From positions 682,001 through 746,000 of the forward strand of contig JADKHM010000019.1 in NCBI GenBank assembly GCA_016721735.1: a stretch of 64,000 nucleotides of DNA, given 5' to 3'. Shown here piece by piece: positions 33,647 through 42,184 of this stretch; positions within the stretch are counted from its first letter, which is position 1; every line of letters starts with the position of its first letter. The notes below the pieces were generated by a model that searched no databases, had not been told where the DNA came from, and worked only from the letters and a program-made list of their open reading frames with translations. The position numbers were made by a program, and so were the translations under genes. The stretch is from Flavobacterium sp. GTDB lineage: Bacteria > Bacteroidota > Bacteroidia > Flavobacteriales > Flavobacteriaceae.

Positions 33647-33937
33647 GGCTTATAAATTTAAATTACGATATGGATTTGAAAAAGTCTTTCGGCCTAAATT
33701 CTAAAAATGAAAACACCAAGGTTCTGACAGTGGGGACTTGAAAAAACAGTGGAGATTTAACTTTAAAATCACTCAAATATAATAATTAAAATTCATTTGC
33801 AAACGGTTACAAATAGTTACAACCGAAATTAAACGGTTACCAACCGACTAGTAACTAGTGAATTTTTCAACTTCGCACTGTCAATTCGAAATACATTGAC
33901 AATGAACAAAAAACAACAACTTTAATTTTTAAAAGCC
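33647..33937. other. Intergenic region upstream of ssb with CGGTT/AACCG repeats
   Basis: This 291-base gap separates the divergent zinc-ribbon and ssb genes. The only structure I see is at 33801-33846, where AAACGGTTAC occurs twice 30 bases apart (33801 and 33831) and each copy is followed by AACCG (33821, 33842). A CTAGTAACTAG palindrome follows. These could be binding sites for a regulator. I found no clear TTTG/TAnnTTTG promoter. Confidence 0.5.
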
Positions 33938-34270
33938 ATGAGTACACTAAGAAATCAAGTTCATCTAATTGGACATGTCGGACAAGATCCTGAAATTAAA
34001 TCTTTCGAAGGAAATAGGAAGCTTGCCAATCTCACCATCGCCACAAATGAAACGTACAAAAACGAAAAGGGAGAAAAAGTAGAAGAAACCCAGTGGCATC
34101 GCATTACAGCATGGGGTAAAACCGCAGAAATAATCGAGAAATATGTCGCTAAAGGTAAAGAAATTGCCGTAGAAGGAAAGTTAAGACACCGTTCGTACGA
34201 TGACAAAAACGGAGACAAGAAATATGTAACCGAAATTGTAGTTTCTGAATTATTATTATTGGGTAAGTAG
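33938..34270 (+). CDS. ssb: Short single-stranded DNA-binding protein without acidic tail
   Basis: The 110-residue protein is one OB-fold SSB domain (MSTLRNQVHLIGHVGQDPEIKSFEGN, WHRITAWGKTAEIIEKYVAKG, EGKLRHRSYDDKNGDKKYVTEIVV). It ends at residue 110 in LLLLGK. The flexible linker and acidic DDDIPF-type tip that recruit repair and replication proteins are missing. It is therefore probably an accessory SSB, for example for recombination or DNA uptake, with the main SSB elsewhere. It is a single-gene unit followed by a 12-bp inverted repeat. Confidence 0.9.
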   Translation: MSTLRNQVHLIGHVGQDPEIKSFEGNRKLANLTIATNETYKNEKGEKVEETQWHRITAWGKTAEIIEKYVAKGKEIAVEGKLRHRSYDDKNGDKKYVTEIVVSELLLLGK

Positions 34271-34279
34271 AGTTAATAT

Positions 34280-34322
34280 TTCAAACGTCGCTTTGTTGAT
34301 TGATCACATTGCGACGTTTGAA
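34280..34322. terminator. 12-bp inverted repeat after ssb
   Basis: TTCAAACGTCGC (34280-34291) pairs perfectly with GCGACGTTTGAA (34311-34322), with a 19-base loop, 10 bases past the ssb stop. It has no T-run, so it is a possible terminator or 3' stabilising hairpin. Confidence 0.5.
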
Positions 34323-34462
34323 CAACTTGCCATTTTAACACAATCCATAAAAAGTTGTCAACACGAAAACGTTTTCGATGCGAAATATTTATTCGTAGCT
34401 TATTTTAATTGTAATAAATAAAATATCTTTATATAAGTAATTCGTTAACTCACGACGGCTTT

Positions 34463-34894
34463 ATGAAAAAATGGGTCCCTTTGTTTTTTGTAATTTCTCT
34501 TGTTTTTATTTCAAATGAGAGCTTTTCACAGGTTGGAATAAATACCACAAACCCACTAAGTACTTTAGATCTCAATGGGAATATGTCTGTCAAAACGTTT
34601 ATTCTTGTTGGAAGTGGCTCACCAACAGCCATCAGTGATGGGTTTTATTTGTCCCTTAATCCACAAGCCGCAGACCAAGAATTTGTCTTGCCTAGTCCAA
34701 TTGCATTTCCCGGACGAATGTATATTCTCAGAAATATTAACGACACAAATACTGCAAAATTGACCACGCCAGCTGGATTGTTGTTCGGAAAAGGAAAGAC
34801 GTCTGGAGGTGCAACATCAATTTATATGTATGATGATACCAACAGAACTATTACCGTCATTAGTGATGGTTTGAATTGGACCTATATCTATTAA
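34463..34894 (+). CDS. Secreted hypothetical protein with a VGINTTNPLSTLDLNG start
   Basis: The 143-residue protein has a signal peptide (cleavage after ESFSQ). The mature protein begins VGINTTNPLSTLDLNGNMSVKTF, a motif common at the start of long Bacteroidota surface and tail-fibre-like proteins. Here only one small beta-rich domain follows, rich in glycine, threonine and serine. There is no T9SS sorting domain. Its 3' end overlaps the convergent HAD gene by four bases. Function unknown; a cell-surface or secreted role is likely. Confidence 0.7.
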   Translation: MKKWVPLFFVISLVFISNESFSQVGINTTNPLSTLDLNGNMSVKTFILVGSGSPTAISDGFYLSLNPQAADQEFVLPSPIAFPGRMYILRNINDTNTAKLTTPAGLLFGKGKTSGGATSIYMYDDTNRTITVISDGLNWTYIY

Positions 34895-35586
34895 CGAGTT
34901 TTCAGCAGCAGCGGCAGGACTTCCGATATGTTTTCTAAAGTTCTAAAGTTCGGATGCTCTACTTTATGACTAATTTTTTCATGTTCCCAAGTGGTATGAA
35001 AAGGAATATGAACCGCATGCCCACCAATTGCTAAAACGGGAAGCACATCTGATTTTAAAGAATTGCCAATCATAAAAAATTCTTCTGGCTCAATTTCCAG
35101 TCGTTTCAATAATTTTTGATAATTGAGTTCTTGTTTGTCAGCCATCACTTCGATGTGATGAAAGTAAGCGCCCAAACCAGAATCGTGCAACTTCCGTTGT
35201 TGGTCTTTCAAATCACCTTTGGTGGCAACAACCAATTTATATTTTCCCTGCAATGCTTTCAAAGTATCTTCAACGCCATCTAATAATTCGATAGGTTTCT
35301 GTAGCAAATCTTTTCCCAAAACAATAATTTTTTCGATGACTTCTATCGAAATAGTATTGTTTGAAATCCGCATCGCCGCTTCTATCATCGAGAGTACATA
35401 TCCTTTTATGCCATAGCCATACAAATCAAGATTTGCAATTTCAGTCTTAAATAATTCTTGTGACAACCCTTGATGCGACAAATAATCGCTCATCAAAGCA
35501 CAAAATTTTTCTTCAGTTTCTTGAAAATAGGGTTCGTTGACAAACAGCGTGTCATCAGCGTCGAAGGCAATTACTTTTAAAGCCAT
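34891..35586 (-). CDS. HAD-superfamily hydrolase
   Basis: The 231-residue protein has motif I DADDT (D9 and D11), motif II in KLVVATKGD, a lysine in the DKQELNYQKLLKRL segment and motif IV in MIGNSLKSDVLP. The helical cap lies between about residues 15 and 100. DADDT with two aspartates fits a phosphatase such as a phosphoglycolate- or nucleotide-type enzyme; the substrate is unknown. It lies two bases after the end of a membrane-protein gene on the same strand, so the pair is probably transcribed together. Confidence 0.9.
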   Translation of the reverse strand: MALKVIAFDADDTLFVNEPYFQETEEKFCALMSDYLSHQGLSQELFKTEIANLDLYGYGIKGYVLSMIEAAMRISNNTISIEVIEKIIVLGKDLLQKPIELLDGVEDTLKALQGKYKLVVATKGDLKDQQRKLHDSGLGAYFHHIEVMADKQELNYQKLLKRLEIEPEEFFMIGNSLKSDVLPVLAIGGHAVHIPFHTTWEHEKISHKVEHPNFRTLENISEVLPLLLKTR

Positions 35587-35588
35587 AG

Positions 35589-36071
35589 TTATTTAATATA
35601 AAAAAACACAAATGCAATGAATGCCGAAAAGATATGAATTAATGAAATAGATAAGACACAAAGTGGAATTCTATTTTGTGACTTGTTCTCTGCTTTGAAA
35701 TAACGAAATATAAAATGAGAATCTTGGTTACTAAACCAGGAATTTAAATCAATCATACCCTCCAAGTAACCAAAAACAAAGGTCGCAGTCAATAAAAACC
35801 CTTTGATGTCAAAAGATTTTTTCAACGAAAAAGCAATAAATATGACGAACCAAACTTTAAAGAGTATTCGAAATAAGATCTTAATGACATCTAATACTTT
35901 TTCGGCAACAAACGAATTGACCGCAATATAAAATACAATTACACTAGTAAAAACAGTGTGAATTTCCCAAAGGATGGAAGACAAAACAGGATGAGAATTA
36001 AATAGTAATTGCCAAAGCACTAATGCAAGTCCATAAAAGGCAAAAGCAAAAAGAGCTAGTTTCTTCGGCAT
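35589..36071 (-). CDS. Hypothetical membrane protein, four to five helices
   Basis: The 160-residue protein has hydrophobic segments near residues 5-22, 32-52, 65-85, 92-108 and 138-158 and no recognised motif. It should sit in the inner membrane. It starts 10 bases downstream of metG and ends two bases before the HAD hydrolase, so it belongs to a metG-led transcript. I do not recognise the family. Confidence 0.7.
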   Translation of the reverse strand: MPKKLALFAFAFYGLALVLWQLLFNSHPVLSSILWEIHTVFTSVIVFYIAVNSFVAEKVLDVIKILFRILFKVWFVIFIAFSLKKSFDIKGFLLTATFVFGYLEGMIDLNSWFSNQDSHFIFRYFKAENKSQNRIPLCVLSISLIHIFSAFIAFVFFYIK

Positions 36072-36081
36072 TGCACATCAA

Positions 36082-38144
36082 TTAGTTTATCGTTTCGCCG
36101 TTGTCTGCTTCCGCATCCGGATTCACAAAAACCAACTTTCCTTCCGCATTGTTCGTCATCAAAATCATGCCTTGACTTTCAACACCACGCAAATTTCGAG
36201 GCGCTAAGTTGACTAAAACAGTGACTTTTTTTCCAACAACTTCTTCAGGAGAAAAACTCTCTGCAATACCAGACACAATGGTTCGAACATCTATTCCAGT
36301 ATCTACTTTCAACACCAGAAGCTTATTGGCTTTCGGCATTTTTTCTGCTTCTAGAATAGTCCCAACACGCAAATCCATTTTGGTGAAATCCTCAAATTGA
36401 ATCAATTCTTTTTGCGCCGTCATTGTTTTGTTTTCCATACTATTCGCTGTCTTTGTAGCTTCTAACTTGTCAATTTGTTTCTGAATTTGTTCGTCTTCAA
36501 TCTGTGAAAACAAGATTTCTGCTGCACCAATTTTGTGTCCTGAAGCAATCAATTCCGATTGTTCTGACACATCGCTCCAGCTTTTCCCATGGTGGGTTTG
36601 GTTAAGAATAACATCTAATTTTCCGGCAGTAAATGGTAAAAAAGGCTCACATAAAACGCGCAAAGCAGAAGCGATTTGCAAGGCCACATACATTTGTGTT
36701 TGTACTCGTTCCGGATCGGTCTTGACCATTTTCCACGGTTCTTCATCGGCCAAATATTTATTGCCTAACCGCGCCACATTCATCAATTCGCCCAAAGCTT
36801 CTCTAAAACGATAACGCTCAATCGAACTCGATATCACTGCAGGATAAGCCTTTAGTTCCTTTAAAGTTTGCTCGTCAACTTCCGAAAAAGCATTCGGTTG
36901 TGGCACAATTCCATCATAATATTTATTGGTCAAAACAACGACACGATTAATAAAATTGCCAAAAATCGCCGCCAACTCATTGTTATTTCTGGCTTGAAAA
37001 TCTTTCCAAGTAAAATCATTGTCTTTGGTTTCTGGCGCATTCGATGTCAAAGGGCATATCGCAACACATCTTCCTGCCCCGGAAAATCTTCCAAATATTC
37101 GTGCAACCAAACCGCCCAATTTTTCGAAGTCGATAGTTTATTGCCTTCCAAATTCAAAAACTCATTCGCAGGAACATTATCAGGCAAAATATAACTTCCT
37201 TCCGCCTTCAACATGGCAGGAAAAATCACACAGTGAAATACAATATTGTCTTTTCCTATAAAATGCACCAGCTTCGTATCTTCACTTTTCCAATACGGCT
37301 CCCAGTCTTTTCCTTCGCGAGCTGCCCATTCTTTGGTCGAAGAAATATAGCCAATTGGCGCGTCAAACCACACATATAATTTTTTCCCCACCGCACCTTC
37401 CACCGGCACATCAATTCCCCAATCTAAATCGCGAGTAACGGCACGTGGTTTCAATCCGTCATCCAGCCAAGATTTTACCTGACCTAAAACATTCGTTTTC
37501 CAGTCTTTGGCATGATCCACCAAAATCCACTGTCTTAAAAACGCATCGTACTGATCTAAAGGCAAAAACCAATGTTTGGTAGCTTTCAAAATAGGTGTAG
37601 TTCCAGTGATCGTCGATTTTGGATTGATCAAATCAGTCGCGTTCCAAGTCGATCCGCATTTCTCACACTGATCGCCATACGCTTCTTCATTCCCGCATTT
37701 CGGACAAGTGCCGATTACAAATCGATCTGCTAAAAACTGATCGGCTTTCTCATCGTATAATTGCTCAGTAACTTCTTCAATAAATTTTCCATCGTCGTAT
37801 AATTTCTTAAAAAATGCTGAAGCCGTTTCATGGTGAATTTTCGAAGAAGTTCTCGAATAATTATCAAACGAAATCCCAAAATCAACAAATGATTTTCTAA
37901 TTATAGCGTCATATTTATCAATGACTTCCTGCGGCGTAATCCCTTCTTTCTTGGCTTTCATCGAAATCGCAACGCCGTGTTCATCGCTCCCACAAATAAA
38001 AGCCACGTCTTTTCCTAGCAAACGCAAGTAACGCGAATAAATGTCAGAGGGAACGTAAACGCCTGCCAAATGCCCAATATGAATCGGTCCGTTGGTATAA
38101 GGCAAGGCAGCAGTAATGGTATATCTTTTTGGATTTTGTAGCAT
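36082..38144 (-). pseudogene. metG: Methionyl-tRNA synthetase, interrupted by a frameshift
   Basis: Two overlapping frames together encode one full-length MetG. The N-terminal part (start ATG 38144, MLQNPKRYTITAALPYTNG) holds HIGH in GPIHIGHLAG, a zinc region (CPKCGNEEAYGDQCEKCG) and the KLSTSK loop. It stops at TGA 37047-37049 right after EDVLRYAL. The other frame continues at TSNAPETKDNDFTWKDFQARNNNELAAIF, which is what should follow. The anticodon-binding helices and a C-terminal tRNA-binding OB domain (FTKMDLRVGTILEAEKMPKANKLLVLKVD) follow to 36082. The shift lies in TCAAAGGGC (37047-37055). metG is essential, so an assembly or sequencing error is more likely than true loss. Confidence 0.88.
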
Positions 38145-38160
38145 ATAAAGATTTTGTTTT

Positions 38161-38230
38161 TCTCGCAAAGACGCAGAGACGCAAAGAAAAATTGTAGATG
38201 AAAACTTTGCGACTTCGCGGCTTTGCGAGA
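38161..38230. repeat. CGCAAAGACGC-type palindrome upstream of metG
   Basis: TCTCGCAAAGACGCAGAGAC and following bases (38161-38186) face CTTTGCGACTTCGCGGCTTT and following bases (38205-38230) as 26-base imperfect inverted arms. This is a full copy of the family at 1387-1445. It lies 17 bases upstream of the metG ATG and would be in its promoter or leader. Confidence 0.75.
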
Positions 38231-38315
38231 AATTTTCGTTGCAAAAATAAGCAATACATTCGAGAGTTTTATGCTTTTTATTGTGAGCTGTTTGCTAACG
38301 CCTGTTCGCCCTTTC

Positions 38316-38396
38316 AGGAGCTCGGGTCCCGCTATCCACTAAATCTTTTGCGCCGAACTCCGGCACAAAAGGATATCGTTCCTATCGGGGCTAGGG
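38316..38396 (+). repeat. Dispersed structured repeat, copy 3
   Basis: The 81-base element starts AGGAGCTCGGGTCCCGCTAT, has an inner hairpin (TTTTGCGCCG, AACT, CCGGCACAAAA) and ends CTATCGGGGCTAGGG, as in the copies at 4862-4940 and 56306-56387. It lies in the divergent gap between metG and the S66 peptidase gene, without an upstream gene of the same orientation. Confidence 0.7.
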
Positions 38397-38420
38397 CAAT
38401 CCGTTTCAAATTAATAATCG

Positions 38421-38448
38421 TCAATTGTCAATTATCAATTATCAATTA
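38421..38448 (+). repeat. 7-bp tandem repeat (TCAATTR x4) in the S66 promoter region
   Basis: Four adjacent 7-bp units (TCAATTG then three TCAATTA) occupy 38421-38448 and end three bases before the -7 box TATATTTG (38452-38459). The -33 box should lie inside the repeats, so a change in copy number would move promoter elements relative to each other. Confidence 0.65.
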
Positions 38449-38451
38449 TTT

Positions 38452-38459
38452 TATATTTG
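38452..38459 (+). promoter_or_regulatory. -7 element of the S66 peptidase gene
   Basis: TATATTTG matches TAnnTTTG and lies 16 bases before the ATG at 38476. This supports that start over the in-frame ATG at 38425, which lies upstream of the promoter. Confidence 0.65.
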
Positions 38460-38475
38460 TTTCAACATTTCAACT

Positions 38476-39450
38476 ATGAAAAATTCAACCACTTTTTACC
38501 TTGCATTAGTATTTGGACTTTTCCTATTTCAAACCACTCAAGCACAACGCAAAATGATCACACCCGAATTTTTACAAAAAGGCGATACTATCGGAATCCT
38601 TGCCACCGCCAGAAAAGCAGATCTAGCTTCTTTGCAACCAGCAATCAAATTGCTCGAAAGTTGGGGATTGCACGTGGTGATTGGCAAAACCATCGGCAAA
38701 GAAGAAAACCAATTAGCAGGTCCAGATTGGTTGCGCGCCACCGATTTTCAAGAAATGCTAGACAACCCCAAAATAAAAGCCATCTGGGCGGCAAAAGGCG
38801 GTTACGGAACCGTGCGAATTATAGATCGCATCGACTTCACCAATTTTAAGAAAAAACCCAAATGGGTCTGCGGTTTTAGCGACATGACCGTCTTGCACAG
38901 TCACATCAATAATATGGGCATTGAAACCATGCATTCTTTTATGGCGCTCAATGCGGGAACTGCTAATCCAGAAGTGTTAGCCTCGTTTCGCAAAGCGTTG
39001 TTTGGAGAAAAATTGTCTTATGCAATTCCACGCCACGAATATAATGTGAATGGTTCTGCAACAGGCGAAATCGTCGGCGGCAACTTATCGGTTTTGTACA
39101 GTATTATTGGTTCCAAATCGGAAGTCGATTATAAAGGAAAAATCCTATTCATTGAAGACCTCGACGAGTACTTATACCACATCGACCGTATGATGATGAA
39201 CCTTAAACGCAATGGTTACTTCGACGGTGTAAAAGCCGTCATTGTTGGCGGTATGACCAGTATGAACGACAATGAAATCCCGTGGGGAAAAGATGCGCTG
39301 CAAATTATTCAAGATGTTCTAAAAGACTATAAATTTCCGATTATATATAATTTCCCGGCCGGCCATATTAAAGACAATCGTACTTTAATATTGGGGAAAG
39401 TCGTCTCTATCGATGTTAGTGAAAAGGAAAGCATCGTGAAGTTCGAATAA
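38476..39450 (+). CDS. S66 family LD-carboxypeptidase (LdcA/MccF type), exported
   Basis: The 324-residue protein has a signal peptide (MKNSTTFYLALVFGLFLFQTTQAQ), then the S66 domain. GDTIGILATARKADLA opens it, the nucleophile S135 lies in VCGFSDMTVLHSHI, a glutamate in FIEDLDEYLYHIDRM and the histidine in FPAGHIKDNR. It should cleave the L,D bond of tetrapeptides in peptidoglycan recycling, here in the periplasm. The ATG at 38476 follows the -7 box; the longer frame from 38425 would begin inside the promoter. yraN lies 40 bases downstream. Confidence 0.93.
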   Translation: MKNSTTFYLALVFGLFLFQTTQAQRKMITPEFLQKGDTIGILATARKADLASLQPAIKLLESWGLHVVIGKTIGKEENQLAGPDWLRATDFQEMLDNPKIKAIWAAKGGYGTVRIIDRIDFTNFKKKPKWVCGFSDMTVLHSHINNMGIETMHSFMALNAGTANPEVLASFRKALFGEKLSYAIPRHEYNVNGSATGEIVGGNLSVLYSIIGSKSEVDYKGKILFIEDLDEYLYHIDRMMMNLKRNGYFDGVKAVIVGGMTSMNDNEIPWGKDALQIIQDVLKDYKFPIIYNFPAGHIKDNRTLILGKVVSIDVSEKESIVKFE

Positions 39451-39490
39451 TCTAAAAATCTTACAGTCCTACAATCTTATAATCTAAAAA

Positions 39491-39850
39491 ATGGCTGAAC
39501 ACAATGAACTTGGTAAACAAGGCGAGGAACTAGCGGTAGATTTTCTTCAGAAAAACGGCTACGAAATCCTCGAAACCAACTGGACATTTCAAAAGGCGGA
39601 GATTGATATTATTGCCAAAAAAGAAAACACACTCGCCATCATTGAAGTAAAAACACGTTCAAGTACCGATTTTGGCTTGCCACAAGATTTTGTAAAGCCT
39701 AAGAAAATTCAATTATTGGTTAAAGGGGTAAACGAATATGTGCAGCGCGAAGATCTTGATGTAGACGTACGATTTGATATTATAGCGATTCACAAAAGCG
39801 GTAATGAATTCATTATCGAACATTTAGAAGATGCATTTCTTCATTTCTAA
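39491..39850 (+). CDS. YraN family (UPF0102) endonuclease-like protein
   Basis: The 119-residue protein has the YraN pattern: GKQGEELAVDFLQKNGYEILETNW, KAEIDIIAKKENTLAIIEVKTRSS, DVRFDIIAI. The aspartate in EIDII with E-V-K in IIEVKTR forms a PD-(D/E)XK nuclease core of the Holliday-junction-resolvase-like type. Its biological role is not established in most bacteria. It follows the S66 gene closely on the same strand. Confidence 0.9.
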   Translation: MAEHNELGKQGEELAVDFLQKNGYEILETNWTFQKAEIDIIAKKENTLAIIEVKTRSSTDFGLPQDFVKPKKIQLLVKGVNEYVQREDLDVDVRFDIIAIHKSGNEFIIEHLEDAFLHF

Positions 39851-39895
39851 AGGAGTAGTTTAACATTTGTTCTCCTATCGAGAGCGTAATTTAAT

Positions 39896-39903
39896 TATAT
39901 TTG
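39896..39903 (+). promoter_or_regulatory. -7 element of the T9SS metalloprotease gene
   Basis: TATATTTG lies 26 bases before the ATG at 39930. A TTTG at 39866-39869 is farther away than usual (26 bases), so the -33 element is uncertain. Confidence 0.5.
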
Positions 39904-39929
39904 TCTAAAAATTGCAAAACATTAAAACA

Positions 39930-42110
39930 ATGAAAAAAATTATCACAATTGTTATACTATTGGTAAGTTTTGGAGCTTTTGCTCAACGAAATGTGGCCAA
40001 AAAAGTAACCGAGTTAGTAGCACAAAACACCACATTTAAAAAGTATTCGGTTTTGAATGAGAATAACAGCATTCAAAATGCCGCTACAAGAAATGCGGTA
40101 ACAAAAGCAACATACGGCAAAATCAATCTTCAAGCCGTCGCTGCCATTTTTGCAAACAAGGAACAATATATTGAGGTGGCAATTCCTTATCAAGGAAACA
40201 CTCTTGAAGTGCAATTGTACCAAGTAAATTTATTTGCAGAAGGCTTCCACATCGATACTGACAAAGCCAAATCTATTGCTTATAATAAAGGAGTTTATTA
40301 TCGAGGAATCGTTAAAGGAGATGCCAATTCATTAGTGTCTTTCAATTTCTTTGACGGCGAATTTAATGGGGTTATTTCTAGCAGAACGTTACACAATTTG
40401 GTGGTGGCTAAATTGGATAAAGCAAATAACAATACCGACTATATTGTGTATTCTGACATAGATTTAAAGGCGAAGAATACGCTAGATTGTAAAGTAAAAT
40501 CGGTTCCTGAAACAACGCCAGTAGATTACCGAAATTTGATGGCGCCAAGCAGTGCAAAATGTGTGACCATGTATTTTGAAATTGACCAAGATTTATACCA
40601 AGCGAACAATAGCAGCACAACGACTACAACCAACTGGATGACCTCAGTGTTCAACAATGTGCAAACGCTCTACAACAACGACGGAATTACAACTTCTTTG
40701 AAGTCTTTATTTATTTGGACAACGGCTGATCCGTACGATGGAATTGGGACTTCTTCTTCCGATTATTTATACAAATTTAATGAAGTTCGCCCCGTTTTTG
40801 ACGGCGATTTAGGCCAATTGCTTGGAATAGACGGTGGCGGATTGGGTGGCGTTGCTGTTGGGATTGACGGGATTTGTTCTCAAAATAATTTTAGTTATTC
40901 TGACGTTAACCTTAATTACGAAACGGTGCCTACTTTTTCCTGGACCATTATGGTAATTACCCACGAATTTGGACATTTACTAGGTTCTCCGCACACCCAT
41001 GGTTGTCATTGGAATGGAGACAACACCGCGATTGACGGTTGCGGACAATCTCAAGGATATACAGAGGGCGATTGCGATGAAGGTCCAATTCCAGATGGTT
41101 CAGTTCAAGGAACTATCATGAGTTATTGCCACTTAGTAGATGGTGTCGGCATCAATTTGGCAAACGGTTTCGGCCCACAGCCTGCAGCCAGAATTTTAGC
41201 AGCTATTAATGGCGGAACTTGCTTAAGCACAGATTGTATCAATACTTGTATCAATACGGTGGCAAGTATTACTACCACTGCGACTACTTCGACGTCAGCA
41301 ACAATTACATGGACAGATTTAGGTGGTGCTACTTCATGGCAAATTGCGGTGACTCCATTTTCTAGTTCAAACAACAACTGGGTTTCTGTGAATACCAATA
41401 GCTACACGGCAAATGGCTTGTCTCCAAACACCTATTATGTCGTTCGAGTTCGCCCTAATTGTAGCTTTGGGTTAGTCGCTCCAAACGAACAAACTTTAAT
41501 AGTAACAAGTACAAATTACTGTAGTGGGTTGCAAATTTCTGACACAGGTGGTCCTTCAGGGGATTACACCGATTATGAAACCTATGTACGAACTATTATT
41601 CCAAATTTACCCAACAAGAAAATCGCATTGACTTTTACAGCATTTGATTTAGAGTTAGATTACGATTATCTCTATGTTTACAACGGAAATTCAACCAGCG
41701 CTCCAGATTTGAGTAGCGGCGGATTTACAGGAAATAACATTCCTGGACCATTTGTTTCTTCCGCTCCTGATGGTTCGTTGACCATGAAGTTTTATTCTGA
41801 TGGTGGTGTTGTAGCACCAGGTTATGTTGCCAATATTGTTTGCGAAAACAATTTAGGGAACGCTGCTTTTGAACCTAATATCGACTTTACTTATTCTCCA
41901 AATCCAACAAACGGAATGGTGAATATATCGTCTAAAACGAATATTGATGAGCTGTCTGTTTATAATGTGGAAGGACGTCTTTTATTTCAAAAGAAAACCA
42001 ATTCTTTAGACACCAAAGTAGACATGACGTCTTTTGCTTCTGGAACTTATTTTTACAAATTGAAGTTCAACAGCAAAGAAGTCAATTTTAAAGTCGTAAA
42101 GATGAACTAA
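39930..42110 (+). CDS. T9SS-secreted metzincin protease (reprolysin-like) with FnIII and CUB domains
   Basis: The 726-residue protein has a signal peptide (MKKIITIVILLVSFGAFAQ) and a pro-region to about residue 190. A zinc protease domain follows with HEFGHLLGSPHTHGC from H345 (HExxHxxGxxH) and the Met-turn in TIMSYCH. An FnIII-like domain comes next (TATTSTSATITWTDLGGATSWQI), then a CUB-like domain (CSGLQISDTGGPSGDY, LDYDYLYVYNG). The last 75 residues (DFTYSPNPTNGMVNISSKTN to YKLKFNSKEVNFKVVKMN) are a type A T9SS sorting domain. It is a surface-exposed or released protease for external proteins. An upstream TTG at 39912 is unlikely to be the start. A terminator follows at 42128. Confidence 0.93.
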   Translation: MKKIITIVILLVSFGAFAQRNVAKKVTELVAQNTTFKKYSVLNENNSIQNAATRNAVTKATYGKINLQAVAAIFANKEQYIEVAIPYQGNTLEVQLYQVNLFAEGFHIDTDKAKSIAYNKGVYYRGIVKGDANSLVSFNFFDGEFNGVISSRTLHNLVVAKLDKANNNTDYIVYSDIDLKAKNTLDCKVKSVPETTPVDYRNLMAPSSAKCVTMYFEIDQDLYQANNSSTTTTTNWMTSVFNNVQTLYNNDGITTSLKSLFIWTTADPYDGIGTSSSDYLYKFNEVRPVFDGDLGQLLGIDGGGLGGVAVGIDGICSQNNFSYSDVNLNYETVPTFSWTIMVITHEFGHLLGSPHTHGCHWNGDNTAIDGCGQSQGYTEGDCDEGPIPDGSVQGTIMSYCHLVDGVGINLANGFGPQPAARILAAINGGTCLSTDCINTCINTVASITTTATTSTSATITWTDLGGATSWQIAVTPFSSSNNNWVSVNTNSYTANGLSPNTYYVVRVRPNCSFGLVAPNEQTLIVTSTNYCSGLQISDTGGPSGDYTDYETYVRTIIPNLPNKKIALTFTAFDLELDYDYLYVYNGNSTSAPDLSSGGFTGNNIPGPFVSSAPDGSLTMKFYSDGGVVAPGYVANIVCENNLGNAAFEPNIDFTYSPNPTNGMVNISSKTNIDELSVYNVEGRLLFQKKTNSLDTKVDMTSFASGTYFYKLKFNSKEVNFKVVKMN

Positions 42111-42127
42111 CACTTTCCTTTAAATAC

Positions 42128-42159
42128 AAAAAAACCACTCCAAGTTGAGTGGTTTTTTT
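42128..42159 (+). terminator. Rho-independent terminator after the T9SS protease gene
   Basis: AAAAAACCACTC and GAGTGGTTTTTT form a 12-bp stem with a 6-base loop and a T-run. It lies 17 bases past the stop codon and before the hydrolase gene. Confidence 0.85.
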
Positions 42160-42184
42160 ATATTCGTAATTCAAAATTGTATTC

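Noticed and set aside
37047..37055. CTTTGAC at the metG frameshift, identical to the prfB (RF2) programmed +1 shift site
   Set aside because: A +1 shift at CTT TGA C leads to a frame (GAC ATC GAA TGC) that does not encode MetG. The true continuation is in the other frame, so RF2-type recoding cannot rescue it.
36082..37119. The C-terminal metG frame as a separate gene
   Set aside because: Its first 25 or so residues (MGGLVARIFGRFSGAGR) are out-of-frame sequence overlapping the N-terminal frame. The meaningful part starts mid-domain.
38316..38396. The AGGAGCT...CTAGGG repeats as integron attC sites
   Set aside because: They have palindromic character but lack the attC core sites and there is no integrase or cassette layout nearby.
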